In this document: positions 34,355-43,775 of the stretch, in pieces
Layout of the letters: each line of letters begins with the position of its first letter
How positions within the stretch are numbered: the stretch's first letter is position 1
NCBI RefSeq assembly: GCF_002080045.1
Contig: NZ_MUIN01000007.1
Location: 400,421-464,420 of the forward strand
DNA length: 64,000 bases
DNA from: Pseudomonas sp. Bc-h
Lineage (GTDB): Bacteria; Pseudomonadota; Gammaproteobacteria; Pseudomonadales; Pseudomonadaceae
Direction of reading: 5' to 3'
The notes under the pieces: generated by a model
Database searches by the model: none
Told to the model about the DNA's origin: nothing
The model's input: the letters and a program-made list of their open reading frames with translations, nothing else
Translations under genes and position numbers: made by a program

Positions 34355-35809
34355 TTATTTCTTGATCAGCACGGTTTTCGGGTTGGTAAACAGCAACCGG
34401 CCCTCGTGACCGCCTTCGGTACCGACACCCGACTGCTTGTGCCCACCAAACGGGATATCCACGCCCTGGGTGTGCATCTCGTTGACCCAGACCATGCCGG
34501 TTTCCAGACGATTGGCCACCGCCACGGCTGCCCGGGTATCACGCCCCCAGACCGATCCGCCGAGGCCGAACGGGCTGTCGTTGGCGCGAGCGACAACATC
34601 GTCCACGTCGTCATACACGATGATCGGAACAATCGGGCCGAACTGCTCTTGCTGAACGATCTTCGAGTTTTCAGGCGGGTTATCCACCACCGTGACAGGG
34701 ATGAAGTAGCCTGGACGGCTCTCGTCCACTTCTCCGCCGAGCACGATTTTCTGGCCGCGGGCCTTGATGTCGTCGAGGAACTCGCGGACCTTGTCGAACT
34801 GCATTTTGTTCTGCACCGGACCGACCGTGACCTCAGGGTCCAGACCATCGCCGAGCTTCTGCTGCCGGGCGTATTCCACGAACGCCGAGACGAAGGCTTG
34901 GTGATAAGCGCGATGGATGTAGAGGCGCTTGATCCCCACACACCATTGCCCCGAGTTGCCAATGGCGCCCCAGAACAGCTGAGGAATGACCGATTTCCAG
35001 TCCGCATCGGGCATGACGATGGCGGCGTCGTTACCGCCCATTTCCAGGGTCAGGCGCTTGACCGTGCCTGCCGCCGAGCGAATCACGTGCTTACCGGTTT
35101 CGGTAGAGCCGGTGAAGCTGATCTTGGCGATGTCCGGGTGAGCGGTCATTTGCGGGCCGAGCTCGTTGCCACCCGAGACGATCGACAGCACCCCGGCAGG
35201 CAGCACGGACTGCGCAATCTGGCCGAAGCGCAAGGTAGTCAGCGGCGTGAACGGCGATGGCTTGATCACCATGGTGTTACCGGTGAGCAGCGCCGGTGCG
35301 ACTTTCCACAGCGCCAGCAGCACCGGGAAATTCCAGGGCGTGATCGCACCGACGACGCCCAGTGGTGTGTGGTGCAACTCGACAATGTGGCTGTCGTTTT
35401 CTTCGACGATTTCCACCGGAATGCGTCGCGCCGCAATCTGGCGAATCCATGAAATCGACTGATCGACTTCTGGCTCGGCCATGGTCTTGAGGGGTTTGCC
35501 CTGCTCAAGCGTCAGCAGAACCGCGAGTTCGTCGCGATGGGCTTCCAGTGCGTCGGCGTAGGCCAGCAGATACTGTTCACGCTCGTCATAACTCAATGCC
35601 GACCAGGTCTTGAAGGCCACTTTGGCAGCGGCGACAGCCTCATCGAGTTGTTCGGTGGTTGCGGCAGGCGCATGAGCGAGGACCTGGCCGGTGGCGGGAT
35701 TCATCACCTCGAAAGTTGCCTGAGTCTCGACAAGTTTGCCGGCGATGCTCAGGTAATAAGGGCCATCAAACAGCGTATTCGATGCGGTTTTTGCGGATAC
35801 GTTAAGCAT
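34355..35809 (-). CDS. Aldehyde dehydrogenase (NAD(P)-dependent)
   Basis: 484-aa ALDH superfamily enzyme. Cofactor-site motif TPWNFPVLLALWKVAPALL, general base in TLEMGGNDAAIV, nucleophile C290 in GNSGQWCVGIKR, and late EQFGPIVP and PFGGHKQSGVG motifs. The W before the catalytic Cys and the motif set resemble betaine/gamma-aminobutyraldehyde and phenylacetaldehyde-type dehydrogenases; the substrate is open. ATG 35809 is chosen because GGAG lies nine bases upstream; 35830 is an alternative. It is the first enzyme gene after the TetR regulator and lies upstream of OYE and the MFS exporter. Confidence 0.92.
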   Translation of the reverse strand: MLNVSAKTASNTLFDGPYYLSIAGKLVETQATFEVMNPATGQVLAHAPAATTEQLDEAVAAAKVAFKTWSALSYDEREQYLLAYADALEAHRDELAVLLTLEQGKPLKTMAEPEVDQSISWIRQIAARRIPVEIVEENDSHIVELHHTPLGVVGAITPWNFPVLLALWKVAPALLTGNTMVIKPSPFTPLTTLRFGQIAQSVLPAGVLSIVSGGNELGPQMTAHPDIAKISFTGSTETGKHVIRSAAGTVKRLTLEMGGNDAAIVMPDADWKSVIPQLFWGAIGNSGQWCVGIKRLYIHRAYHQAFVSAFVEYARQQKLGDGLDPEVTVGPVQNKMQFDKVREFLDDIKARGQKIVLGGEVDESRPGYFIPVTVVDNPPENSKIVQQEQFGPIVPIIVYDDVDDVVARANDSPFGLGGSVWGRDTRAAVAVANRLETGMVWVNEMHTQGVDIPFGGHKQSGVGTEGGHEGRLLFTNPKTVLIKK

Positions 35810-35943
35810 GTTTTCAATCTCCAGATTCAAGTTTATTCAAACGGTAGTGAGATCATTCGTGCAGACAAACAGCTGGTTTTCGGGCAACAGTTACCCGTGA
35901 GATCAACTTCAAGAAGACCTCGTACTTTCGCGCTAAGACGTGT

Positions 35944-36540
35944 TTATCCCGGGTGGTTTAAAACCGTGTCACTCATGGTTCTTGCCTCATCGAAAGGCGC
36001 CGCCGTCCCTGTGATCTTGGCCATGACACTCGCCCCCAGCCACAATGCGTACAGCCTGAAAGCGGTGCGTTGCGGCGTTTCGCTTATGCTCAAGGACCGG
36101 TCCGCTACACCGTGTGTGATAGCGCCTGCCAGGCTTTCAATGATGCTCGACGTGCCGCGATCAAGTGCCTGACGCATGGGTTCCGACAGGTCGGCCACCT
36201 CCGCCCCCAGCTTGACTGCCAGGCAATTCCCCGACTCGGTCTCACCGGTCTGGTTATCGATCCACTGTTGCCAGTACAGCCCCAGCTTCTGATGTCCGGA
36301 CAACCCGGCACGTTGGAAAATACGCGTCATGTCTTCCAGGTACAGCTCGAAATAACCGTCCAGCAACGCCACTCCGAAAGCATCTTTCGAACCGAAGTAG
36401 TGGTAGAACGAACCCTTGGGAACTTGCGCCGACTGCAGCACTTCATTCAGCCCGACAGCCGAATAACCCTTCTTGCCGATGATCGACTTTGCGACATCCA
36501 GAATGTGCTGCCTGACGTTTTTACTTTCCGTGACCGACAT
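35944..36540 (-). CDS. TetR-family transcriptional regulator
   Basis: 198 aa. HTH at about 9-55 (HILDVAKSIIGKKGYSAVGL; VPKGSFYHYFGSKDAFGVAL) and a TetR_C-like ligand domain with a cysteine in ESGNCLAVKLGAEVADLS, the block typical of NemR/AcuR-like repressors that sense reactive electrophiles through cysteine. It heads the unit TetR-ALDH-OYE-MFS, and a TAGAC/GTCTA dyad lies 16 bases upstream of its ATG. OYE genes are classic partners of NemR-type repressors, so de-repression by reactive carbonyl or enone compounds is the likely logic. Confidence 0.9.
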   Translation of the reverse strand: MSVTESKNVRQHILDVAKSIIGKKGYSAVGLNEVLQSAQVPKGSFYHYFGSKDAFGVALLDGYFELYLEDMTRIFQRAGLSGHQKLGLYWQQWIDNQTGETESGNCLAVKLGAEVADLSEPMRQALDRGTSSIIESLAGAITHGVADRSLSISETPQRTAFRLYALWLGASVMAKITGTAAPFDEARTMSDTVLNHPG

Positions 36541-36556
36541 CTTCTTTGCCTCTCAG

Positions 36557-36571
36557 TAGACCAGTCGTCTA
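36557..36571. promoter_or_regulatory. TetR operator candidate
   Basis: TAGACCAGTCGTCTA has perfect outer arms TAGAC and GTCTA around a 5-base centre, 16 bases upstream of the TetR start. Related NemR/AcuR-type repressors bind sites of this form. It would control the TetR-ALDH-OYE-MFS operon. Confidence 0.6.
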
Positions 36572-36762
36572 GCCCGTTGAGGCGAATGTTAGGAGCCGGC
36601 CAAAACTTGCACAATGTCGAATCCGCAAGGATTCCGGACATCGCTCAATGTCCGTTTTTCTGGCTGTCGACACCGCGAGCGTTTTTATCGATAAAGGACA
36701 TTGCCAGTTGCGCCGCCGACCATGACAATCCTCGACACCCCCGCTCGCCTGGAGAGTTCCCG

Positions 36763-37716
36763 ATGCATAGCGTCGCGCTGGTCGTTCATCCCAACTTTCA
36801 GTCCCTCAGCCTTTCTCTGGGCTCAGTATTCGAATGCGCGAACCTGTTGCGGGGCGATCAGGCCTACGAATTTCATCTGGTGTCCGACGGCGGTGGTGCG
36901 GTGATGTCCTCCCAGGGCTTCTCGGTCAACACCAGCAAACTGCGCCCCGAGGGCTACGACACGGTCATTATCAGCGGCCATCTTGAGCTCGAGACGCCGG
37001 AAACTTCCCTGCTCGACCTCATGCGCAACGCCGCCGCGCAGTCGCGTCGTGTGGTTTCCCTGTGCGTCGGTGCCTTCGTCCTCGCCGAGGCCGGTTTGCT
37101 GGATGGCAAGCGCGCCACCACCCACTGGCTGCACGCCCCGGCCTTCAGGCAGCGGTTCCCGGAGATTCAACTGGAGGAAGATCGGCTGTTCGTGGTGGAT
37201 GGGCATATCTGGACGGGCGCCGGCATGAGCGCAGGCCTGGACCTGGCGCTGGCCATGGTCGAGAACGATCTGGGCGGCGACCTGGCCCGCCGAATCGCCC
37301 GCAAACTGGTCATTTATCAGCGCCGTGGCAGCGAGCAATCTCAATTGTCCGCACTGCTTGAACTGGACCCCAAATCCGATCGCGTACAGCTGGCGCTGGC
37401 TTATGCGCGAGAGAATCTGACCGACGATTTATCCGTCGAGGCACTGGCGGAAGTGGCGCGGCTCAGCCCCCGCCAGTTCAGCCGGGTGTTCCGCGAAGAA
37501 ACCGGGCAGACCCCGGCAAAAGCCATCGAGAGCCTGCGTCTGGAAGCCGCGCGCGTGATGATGGAAACCAGCCGCCATCCCGTTGAAGTCGTGGCGAAAG
37601 CCACAGGTTTTGGCGACCGGGAAAGGATGCGTCAGGCGTTCCTGCGCGCGTTCGGAAAGCCTCCGCAAGCGATGCAGAAAGCGTTGTTCACTGCAGCCAC
37701 TGGTGTGGAGGGTTGA
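36763..37716 (+). CDS. GlxA-type transcriptional regulator (DJ-1-like domain + AraC HTH)
   Basis: 317 aa. DJ-1/PfpI-like domain at about 1-190 (MHSVALVVHPNFQSLSLSLG; elbow cysteine in VVSLCVGAFVLAEAGLLDGK), AraC domain about 215-310 (VEALAEVARLSPRQFSRVFR). ATG 36763 with GGAGAG upstream is preferred; the long open frame from 36070 is antisense to TetR and not coding. It is a close paralogue of the partial gene at 2-649 (shared DGHIWTxAG and SPRQF/SLRQF-type blocks). It is divergent from the TetR operon across about 220 bases; its target is uncertain. Confidence 0.9.
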   Translation: MHSVALVVHPNFQSLSLSLGSVFECANLLRGDQAYEFHLVSDGGGAVMSSQGFSVNTSKLRPEGYDTVIISGHLELETPETSLLDLMRNAAAQSRRVVSLCVGAFVLAEAGLLDGKRATTHWLHAPAFRQRFPEIQLEEDRLFVVDGHIWTGAGMSAGLDLALAMVENDLGGDLARRIARKLVIYQRRGSEQSQLSALLELDPKSDRVQLALAYARENLTDDLSVEALAEVARLSPRQFSRVFREETGQTPAKAIESLRLEAARVMMETSRHPVEVVAKATGFGDRERMRQAFLRAFGKPPQAMQKALFTAATGVEG

Positions 37717-37767
37717 GCACTTCGTTGAGCACTTCGCTGTCCACTCTCAGCAACCCTCTTTTACCCC

Positions 37768-38697
37768 TCATCCGTCGATAAGCGCTTTCGCGGTAGCCGC
37801 CAGTTGGGCCCCTACCCTCGCCTTCAGCATCTCGATGAAACGGGTAATCTTCGCGTCCACGAATTGGCGGGAGGTGTAGACCGCGTACACGTTGCGTTCG
37901 TAGGTGTGGTACTCGGGCAAAACCCGCACCAGCTTTCCTGAGCGCAGATCGTCAATGGCCGAGAATCCAGCCAGCAGGCCGATTCCGGCACCTTCGCGAA
38001 CCGCGACCGCCATGGCGTCCATATCATTCACGCTGAAGCTCGGCCCGGACGGCACGAACGTGGCTGTGCCGGCCTTGCTCTTCAATTGCCATTCATCCCG
38101 GGCGTAATCCACTGTGCCCAGCAACAGGCATTGATGCTCGCCGAGATCAGCGGGTACTGCCGGTGCAGGGTGTTTTGCCAGGTAGTCAGGGGACGCCACC
38201 AGCACGCAGTGGCTGACCCCGATCTTCTGGCTGACATAGGCAGAATCGGGCAGCGTTCGGGCAATCAGGATCGAAACATCCAGCTGGTCTTCCAGCAGAT
38301 TCGGCATCCGTTGCGACAACAGCAGATCCACAGTGACTTCTGAAAACTCTCGGCGGTATTCCAGGATTGCGCAGGTCACCAGATGCCGCGCCAACCCTGG
38401 CACGCAATGCACGCGCAATGTGCCTTTGGGCTTGAGGAGCGAGCTGCTCGCCTCGGCTTCGGCGTTTTCAAGGTCTGCCAGGATTGCCGTGCAGCGATCA
38501 TAGAAACGCCGCCCCGCGTCGGTGACCGACAGCCGCCGGGTCGACCGTTGCAGCAAGCGAACATCGAGCATGTTTTCAAGAGTAGAGACTGCGCGGGAGA
38601 CGTTGCCAACGGTTGAGTCCAGGTGATTCGCCACCGCCGTGAAGCTGCCCATCTCGACGACTTTCACATACACCGACATGTTTGAAAGTTTATCCAT
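37768..38697 (-). CDS. LysR-family transcriptional regulator
   Basis: 309 aa. HTH at about 5-62 (MSVYVKVVEMGSFTAVANHL; STVGNVSRAVSTLENMLDVR), effector domain about 90-300 (GTLRVHCVPGLARHLVTCAI; VREGAGIGLLAGFSAIDDLR). It is of the CrgA-like subgroup. It is divergent from the ALDH-CMD-MDR operon that starts at 38989, with 291 bases between, and is the obvious candidate regulator. No clear dyad was picked out in that gap. Confidence 0.9.
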   Translation of the reverse strand: MDKLSNMSVYVKVVEMGSFTAVANHLDSTVGNVSRAVSTLENMLDVRLLQRSTRRLSVTDAGRRFYDRCTAILADLENAEAEASSSLLKPKGTLRVHCVPGLARHLVTCAILEYRREFSEVTVDLLLSQRMPNLLEDQLDVSILIARTLPDSAYVSQKIGVSHCVLVASPDYLAKHPAPAVPADLGEHQCLLLGTVDYARDEWQLKSKAGTATFVPSGPSFSVNDMDAMAVAVREGAGIGLLAGFSAIDDLRSGKLVRVLPEYHTYERNVYAVYTSRQFVDAKITRFIEMLKARVGAQLAATAKALIDG

Positions 38698-38988
38698 CCC
38701 TACCGTCCTTTTCGGTCGTCTTCACCGCGCAAGCTGCGGCGATATTTGCCTGATCCACTTCCGCGCATCATGGCTGGCAGTCGTCGGCGACGCAATCGGT
38801 CGCCCGGCAACGGATATTCCCTCTGGGCACAACAATGATTCCCTCCCAGCCCACTCAATCAAACCGCACGGGCTCCATAGACTGGATTGCACAGGCCGCC
38901 AATGCCGGCTTCGCCGAAAGGCCATTGAAGCGCCGATCCACATGACGCTTCCAACGAATTCCAGACAACCACTATGAAGGCCCAACCC

Positions 38989-40425
38989 ATGAATACGCCC
39001 TACGACCCGCTCTATCTGTTTATCGGTGGTGAATGGATCAGCGCTGACGGCCGCGACACGGCTGCTGTCATTAACCCCGCCACTGAGTCCGAGATCGGAC
39101 GCGTGCCGCTCGCCACGGCGCGTGACCTTGATCACGCGCTGGAAGTCGCACAATCCAGCTTCGACGTGTGGCGCCGCACGGTGCCGGATCAGCGCGCGAA
39201 GATTCTCAAACGCGCAGCCGATCTGATCCTGGAGCGGGCACCGCACATCGCCTCGCAAATGACCCTGGAAGAAGGCAAGCCGCTCGGCGAAAGCATGGAC
39301 GAGGTGACCCGTGCCGCTGAGTACTTCGAGTGGTTCGCCGAAAGCGCGCGCCGTATCGACGGCCGTGTGGTACCTGCCAATCGCCCGGGCGTGCTGCAGC
39401 TGGTAAAACGTCAGCCCATCGGGCCGGTAGCTGCGTTCACGCCGTGGAATTTCCCGGCGATCACCCCCGCCCGCAAACTGTCAGCAGCACTGGCCGCCGG
39501 TTGCAGCGTCATTCTCAAACCGGGGGAAGAAAGCCCATCCACGGCACTGGCGCTGGCTCAAGCGCTGGATGAAGCAGGCTTGCCGAAAGGTGTTCTGCAG
39601 GTGGTTTTCGGTGTGCCGGATCAAGTCTCCAGCCACCTGATTGCCTCGCCGATCATTCGCAAGGTGACGTTCACCGGTTCCGTGCCGATCGGTCGATTGC
39701 TGTCCGCCCGAGCGGCCGAGGGCGTCAAGCCGATCACCCTCGAACTCGGCGGCCATGGCCCGGTTCTGGTGTTCGAAGACGCCGACATTGAAAAGGCCGC
39801 GGTGGAAGGCGTTGCCAACCGCTTTCGCGGCACCGGCCAGGTGTGCATTTCATCGACGCGGTTTCTGATTCAGCGCGGGGTTTATCACGAATTCGTCGAT
39901 CACTACGTAGCCGCCACCAGAGCGTTGAGAATCGGCAACGGCCTGCATCCCCACACTCAGGTCGGGCCGCTGGCCAACCCCCGCCAACTGGCCAAGATGG
40001 AAGAGCTGATCGCCGATGCCGTCGCCAAGGGCGCACGCGTATTGGCCGGCGGCGAGCGGCTGCCTGGCCAGGGCTATTTCTTCGAGCCCACGGTGCTGGC
40101 CGATGTGCCCATGGACGCACGGGTCATGCATGAAGAACCCTTCGGCCCGATCGCGATACTGATGCCATTCGATGAATTGGCGGACGGACTCAAAGAAGCC
40201 AACCGCCTGCCCTATGGCCTGTCTGCCTACGCGTTTACAACCAACGCGCGCACCGCCATCGACGTCGCCGACGGCCTCGAGGCCGGGATGATCGGCATCA
40301 ACCAATACCGGATCGTCGCGACGAAACTGCCCTTCGGCGGCATGAAGGAAAGCGGCCACGGTTCGGAAGGCGGTATTGAAGGCATCGAGCATTACCTGAC
40401 CAACAAATTCATCAGCCAGATTTAA
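38989..40425 (+). CDS. NAD(P)-dependent aldehyde dehydrogenase, GabD-like
   Basis: 478 aa. General base E252 (ELGGHGP) and nucleophile C286 (GTGQVCISSTRF), PWNFPAITPARKLSAALAAG, and the late PFGGMKESGHGSEGG motif that is characteristic of succinate-semialdehyde dehydrogenases. ATG 38989 is preceded by AAGG at proper distance; ATG 38974 is in frame but lacks a site. It leads an operon with a CMD-family gene (12 bases downstream) and an MDR reductase (4-base overlap). The likely job is oxidation of a semialdehyde or reactive aldehyde. Confidence 0.92.
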   Translation: MNTPYDPLYLFIGGEWISADGRDTAAVINPATESEIGRVPLATARDLDHALEVAQSSFDVWRRTVPDQRAKILKRAADLILERAPHIASQMTLEEGKPLGESMDEVTRAAEYFEWFAESARRIDGRVVPANRPGVLQLVKRQPIGPVAAFTPWNFPAITPARKLSAALAAGCSVILKPGEESPSTALALAQALDEAGLPKGVLQVVFGVPDQVSSHLIASPIIRKVTFTGSVPIGRLLSARAAEGVKPITLELGGHGPVLVFEDADIEKAAVEGVANRFRGTGQVCISSTRFLIQRGVYHEFVDHYVAATRALRIGNGLHPHTQVGPLANPRQLAKMEELIADAVAKGARVLAGGERLPGQGYFFEPTVLADVPMDARVMHEEPFGPIAILMPFDELADGLKEANRLPYGLSAYAFTTNARTAIDVADGLEAGMIGINQYRIVATKLPFGGMKESGHGSEGGIEGIEHYLTNKFISQI

Positions 40426-40437
40426 GGAGCCCCCATC

Positions 40438-40773
40438 ATGTCGAATATCAATTTCAGCAGCCCCCGTGAAGCGGCAAGAGCGTTCACCCCGAAGCTGGCG
40501 CAATTCGTCGACGCCACGCTCTACCCGCACATCTGGGCCGACCCCGCACTGTCAGCTCGTGACCGCAGCCTGATCACCGTTGCCGCGCTCATCACCGGTG
40601 GTCATTGCGAAGAGCTGCCCGCGCATGTGCGCCGGGCGGTAAGCAACGGTGTCACCCACGAAGAACTCTCTGCTGCGATCACTCACTTGGCGTTCTACGC
40701 AGGTTTTCCCGCCGCCATCACTGCGTCTGCCATTGCCAACGCCACATTCAATGAATCGGAGAGCCAAGCATGA
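40438..40773 (+). CDS. Carboxymuconolactone decarboxylase (CMD) family protein
   Basis: 111-aa all-helical protein with the family block LSARDRSLITVAALITGGH and HLAFYAGFPAAITA. The AhpD-type CxxC pair is absent (GGHCEELPAH has one Cys with the general-acid-like Glu and His), so a decarboxylase or isomerase-like role is more likely than peroxidase. AAGGAG precedes the ATG. Its stop overlaps the MDR start (ATGA), so the two are translationally coupled. Confidence 0.87.
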   Translation: MSNINFSSPREAARAFTPKLAQFVDATLYPHIWADPALSARDRSLITVAALITGGHCEELPAHVRRAVSNGVTHEELSAAITHLAFYAGFPAAITASAIANATFNESESQA

Positions 40774-41771
40774 AAGCCATCACCATCGAAGCATTCGGCG
40801 AACCCGACGTACTTAAGCTCAGCGATGCGCCCACCCCCGAGGTGCGCCCGACCGACTTGCTGGTGCGCGTCCATGCAGCCGGCGTGAATCGTGCGGATCT
40901 GACCCACCGCACCGGAGGCTATGGGCATCCCAACTTCGGCGACTCGCCGATCATCGGCCTGGAGATCGCCGGCGAGGTCATCGAAACAGGCAGCGCAGTG
41001 GTGGGCTACGCAGTGGGAGACCGGGTGATGGGCGTTGTGGGCGGTGGCGCTTATGCCGAAATGGCGCGCATCGATTACCGCATGGCCATGCCCATTCCCG
41101 CTCAGCTGGATTACGTTCACGCAGCGGCCATTCCCGAAGTATTTGTCACGGCCCATGAGGCGATGATGCATCTGGCGCGACTCAAGTCCGGCGACTCGGT
41201 GCTGATTCATGCCGCTGCTGGCGGCGTCGGTTCCGCTGCCGTGCAGCTTGCCTATGCCACCGGAGCCACGGTCTATGCGACCACCGAGGGCAGCAAGTTG
41301 TCGCGAGTCGAGCACTTGGGCGCTGACGTGGCGATCGACTACAAAACCACTGATTTCGCCGAGATCATTGCGAGCAAGACGAACGGCCAGGGGGTGGATG
41401 TCATCATCGACTTCGTCGGCGAAACGTATTTCGAGCGCAACATCGCCTCCCTTGCCAAGGGCGGTCGGCTCATTCAGGTCGGCATTCTGGGGGGCGGCGG
41501 TAGCGTCAAGATCACGCTGGAGCAGATTCTCTATCGACACCTGCAAATCATCGGCACGGTCATGAAATCCCGCACCCAGCCGGAGAAGCATGCCATGATC
41601 CAACGCTTCCGTGAGCATTGGCTGGAACGATTCGAAGGCGGAGGAAGTCTGGAGCCGGTGGTGGACAGCACTTTCCCGCTGTCGCGTGCCGCAGATGCCC
41701 ACCGGCGGATGGAGTCCTCCGCAAACGTCGGCAAGATCATTCTGACGATGCAGCCCGAGGACTTGATCTGA
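40770..41771 (+). CDS. Zinc-independent MDR oxidoreductase (quinone oxidoreductase-like)
   Basis: 333 aa. GroES-like domain (MKAITIEAFGEPDVLKLSDA; VNRADLTHRTGGYGHPNF), Rossmann motif HAAAGGVGSAAVQLAYATGA, and the PIG3/quinone reductase-like segment VDSTFPLSRAADAHRRMESS near the C terminus. Zinc ligands are absent. It overlaps the CMD gene by four bases and is the third gene of the LysR-controlled operon. NADPH-dependent reduction of quinones or enones is the expected reaction. Confidence 0.9.
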   Translation: MKAITIEAFGEPDVLKLSDAPTPEVRPTDLLVRVHAAGVNRADLTHRTGGYGHPNFGDSPIIGLEIAGEVIETGSAVVGYAVGDRVMGVVGGGAYAEMARIDYRMAMPIPAQLDYVHAAAIPEVFVTAHEAMMHLARLKSGDSVLIHAAAGGVGSAAVQLAYATGATVYATTEGSKLSRVEHLGADVAIDYKTTDFAEIIASKTNGQGVDVIIDFVGETYFERNIASLAKGGRLIQVGILGGGGSVKITLEQILYRHLQIIGTVMKSRTQPEKHAMIQRFREHWLERFEGGGSLEPVVDSTFPLSRAADAHRRMESSANVGKIILTMQPEDLI

Positions 41772-41914
41772 TCGATGTGACGCATCGATTGGCCTGAGAC
41801 AGAACCGGCAGCAGGGTTGTTGCATCACCCGCCCGATGAACCAACCCCAGCATCGAGGGTGCGCAGGAGGATCCGGCCACTCAGTGATCCTCCCCATTCT
41901 GTGGGCTGAATCCC

Positions 41915-42178
41915 TCAGTGCCCGTGCACCGTCCACGCCACCAGCCGCGCCACGATCGGGCGCACCACCAGCACGCAGACGAACGCCGAGGGCATCGCCA
42001 CCCGGTACGCATTCATCACATTTTCCATGTAATGCTCGGTGATCCCGAACTCAGCGACGGTGATCACCAGGCACATGAGGAACGCCATGATGGTCGCCAT
42101 GTACAGCGCGAACACGTAGGGCGTCATGTGTTTTGGAAAGCGGATTCGTGAAGTATTCCTGGCTGCTCTGTCTTCCAT
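41915..42178 (-). CDS. DUF2798 small inner-membrane protein
   Basis: 87-aa protein with a basic N terminus (RNTSRIRFPKHMTPYVF) and two hydrophobic segments (about 30-50 and 62-82), the pattern of the DUF2798 family. ATG 42178 has AGAGGG seven bases upstream; a longer frame to 42208 lacks a site. It is divergent from the LysR gene at 42306 and may be its target. The function of the family is unknown. Confidence 0.75.
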   Translation of the reverse strand: MEDRAARNTSRIRFPKHMTPYVFALYMATIMAFLMCLVITVAEFGITEHYMENVMNAYRVAMPSAFVCVLVVRPIVARLVAWTVHGH

Positions 42179-42305
42179 TGAATAACCCTCTAGAACGTGA
42201 GATGGCAATGAGCGGCTAACCTAACAAGCCGCTGGCAAGCTCGGTAGAGTCGTTGCGCTTGATTGATCCTTAAGTAAAATCAACGAATCGACGGAGAGCA
42301 AACCA

Positions 42306-43271
42306 ATGGACATTCTGGGGCTGATCAATACGTTCATTCGCGTGGTGGAGAACGGCAGCATCGCCGCCGCTGCCCGCGCGCAAGGCATGAGCCCGGCTGC
42401 TGTCAGCCAGAGCATCACGCGGCTGGAGACCCACCTGGGCGTGCGCCTGCTGTCGCGCACGACCCGCAGCATGGCCCTCACCGAAAGCGGCACGCGGTAT
42501 TTCGAGAAAGTGCGGCACATTCCCCACGATATAGACCTTGCCTCACAGGCGGCGGCCGTTGCCCAGCAGCCGCAGGGGCCGCTGTGCATCGCCACGACCA
42601 CTGCATTCGGGCGCTACGTGCTAGCACCGCTGATGCCGAAGTTCAAGGAAGCCTACCCACGCATCGACATTGAATTGATCAGCACCGACCGGCGCGTCGA
42701 CCATCGGCTGGAAGGCGTCGACGTAAGTATCCGCATTGATGCGCAGTTGAACGATCAACTGATTGCTCGCCGCATCGCCTCGATTCCATTCGTGTTCTGC
42801 GCATCGCCCGCATACCTTGATCGCGCAGGCGTCCCGACCACGCCCGAAGACCTGCAACGTCACGCTTGCCTGGTATTGCGCTACCCCACCGATGGCCGCT
42901 TTCTGCCGTGGGCGTTCCGTCGCGACGGCGAGCGTTTCGAAGCGAAGGTCAACCCGGGGTTCGTCTGCGACGACATCGACACCATCGCCCAGATCGCCTT
43001 GAACGGCGGCGGTATTGCGCGGCTGGCGAGCTTCATCGCGCAACCTCTGATCGACAGCGGGCGACTGCTGCCGCTGTTCGAATCGTCCGCCCGCAATGCC
43101 GCCTGTGCGGAGCCCGAGCCGATGGAGGTTTACGCCTGCGTCACCGAACGCTCGGCGTTGAATGCCAAGGTCCGTGGGTTCATCGACTTTCTCGAACGGG
43201 CTGTGCAGAGCCAGCCCGACGCGCTTGCCGAGGCCGTGCCGCTACGGCCCGACAAAAGAAAGTCTCGTTGA
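42306..43271 (+). CDS. LysR-family transcriptional regulator
   Basis: 321 aa. HTH about 5-62 (LINTFIRVVENGSIAAAARA; SPAAVSQSITRLETHLGVRL), effector domain about 90-295 (GPLCIATTTAFGRYVLAPLM; LNGGGIARLASFIAQPLIDS), and a basic tail rich in Lys and Arg. It is divergent from the DUF2798 gene across 127 bases. The effector and target are otherwise unknown. Confidence 0.9.
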   Translation: MDILGLINTFIRVVENGSIAAAARAQGMSPAAVSQSITRLETHLGVRLLSRTTRSMALTESGTRYFEKVRHIPHDIDLASQAAAVAQQPQGPLCIATTTAFGRYVLAPLMPKFKEAYPRIDIELISTDRRVDHRLEGVDVSIRIDAQLNDQLIARRIASIPFVFCASPAYLDRAGVPTTPEDLQRHACLVLRYPTDGRFLPWAFRRDGERFEAKVNPGFVCDDIDTIAQIALNGGGIARLASFIAQPLIDSGRLLPLFESSARNAACAEPEPMEVYACVTERSALNAKVRGFIDFLERAVQSQPDALAEAVPLRPDKRKSR

Positions 43272-43286
43272 ATGACGCCCGATGGG

Positions 43287-43775
43287 TCATAGATCCATGA
43301 CGTAGAACCGGGTGTCGACCACCATCACCGGGAAGCTGGCAGGCAGTTGATCTTGCTCGATCAGGTCGAAGCCATGCTTCTCATAAAAGCGATGGGCCGC
43401 GAGGAACTTCGCGGTCGTGCCCAAATAAATATGCTTCACCCCGCGCACCTTCGCCGCTTCGATCAGACACTCCAGCAGACGCGTCGCCACCCCGAATTCA
43501 CGACCACGCCAAGCCGCTGCGACGAACATCTTGCGCAACGCCACATCACCGTTGCCGATGTCCTTCATGCCAATCGTGCCGATCACATTGCCCTGCTGCC
43601 GGGCGACCCAGAAATCCCCCCGCCCGGCCTGATAAAACGACGGAATCGCCAGCAGATCCGGCTGATCCTCGGCGCAAATCTCAATCCCGAACTCCTCTCG
43701 CTGGATCGGCACGATCAGCTCGACGATGCCTTGCTCGTCGCCCGGGACATAACGCTCAATGCTGATTTCGGACAT
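43287..43775 (-). CDS. GNAT-family N-acetyltransferase
   Basis: 162 aa with the GNAT core: substrate arm in the first half, acetyl-CoA loop RKMFVAAAWRGREFGVATRL (Q/R-x-x-G-x-G/A pattern, here RGREFG), and the C-terminal strand HRFYEKHGFDLIEQDQLPAS. It has the usual order and length, and no lesions. MSEISIERYV at 43775 is preferred to a TTG at 43802. The acceptor is unknown. It is divergent from arsR, with 176 bases between them. Confidence 0.83.
   Translation of the reverse strand: MSEISIERYVPGDEQGIVELIVPIQREEFGIEICAEDQPDLLAIPSFYQAGRGDFWVARQQGNVIGTIGMKDIGNGDVALRKMFVAAAWRGREFGVATRLLECLIEAAKVRGVKHIYLGTTAKFLAAHRFYEKHGFDLIEQDQLPASFPVMVVDTRFYVMDL

Noticed and set aside
34304..35452. 382-aa plus-strand open frame
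   Set aside because: Antisense to the aldehyde dehydrogenase with intact catalytic residues.
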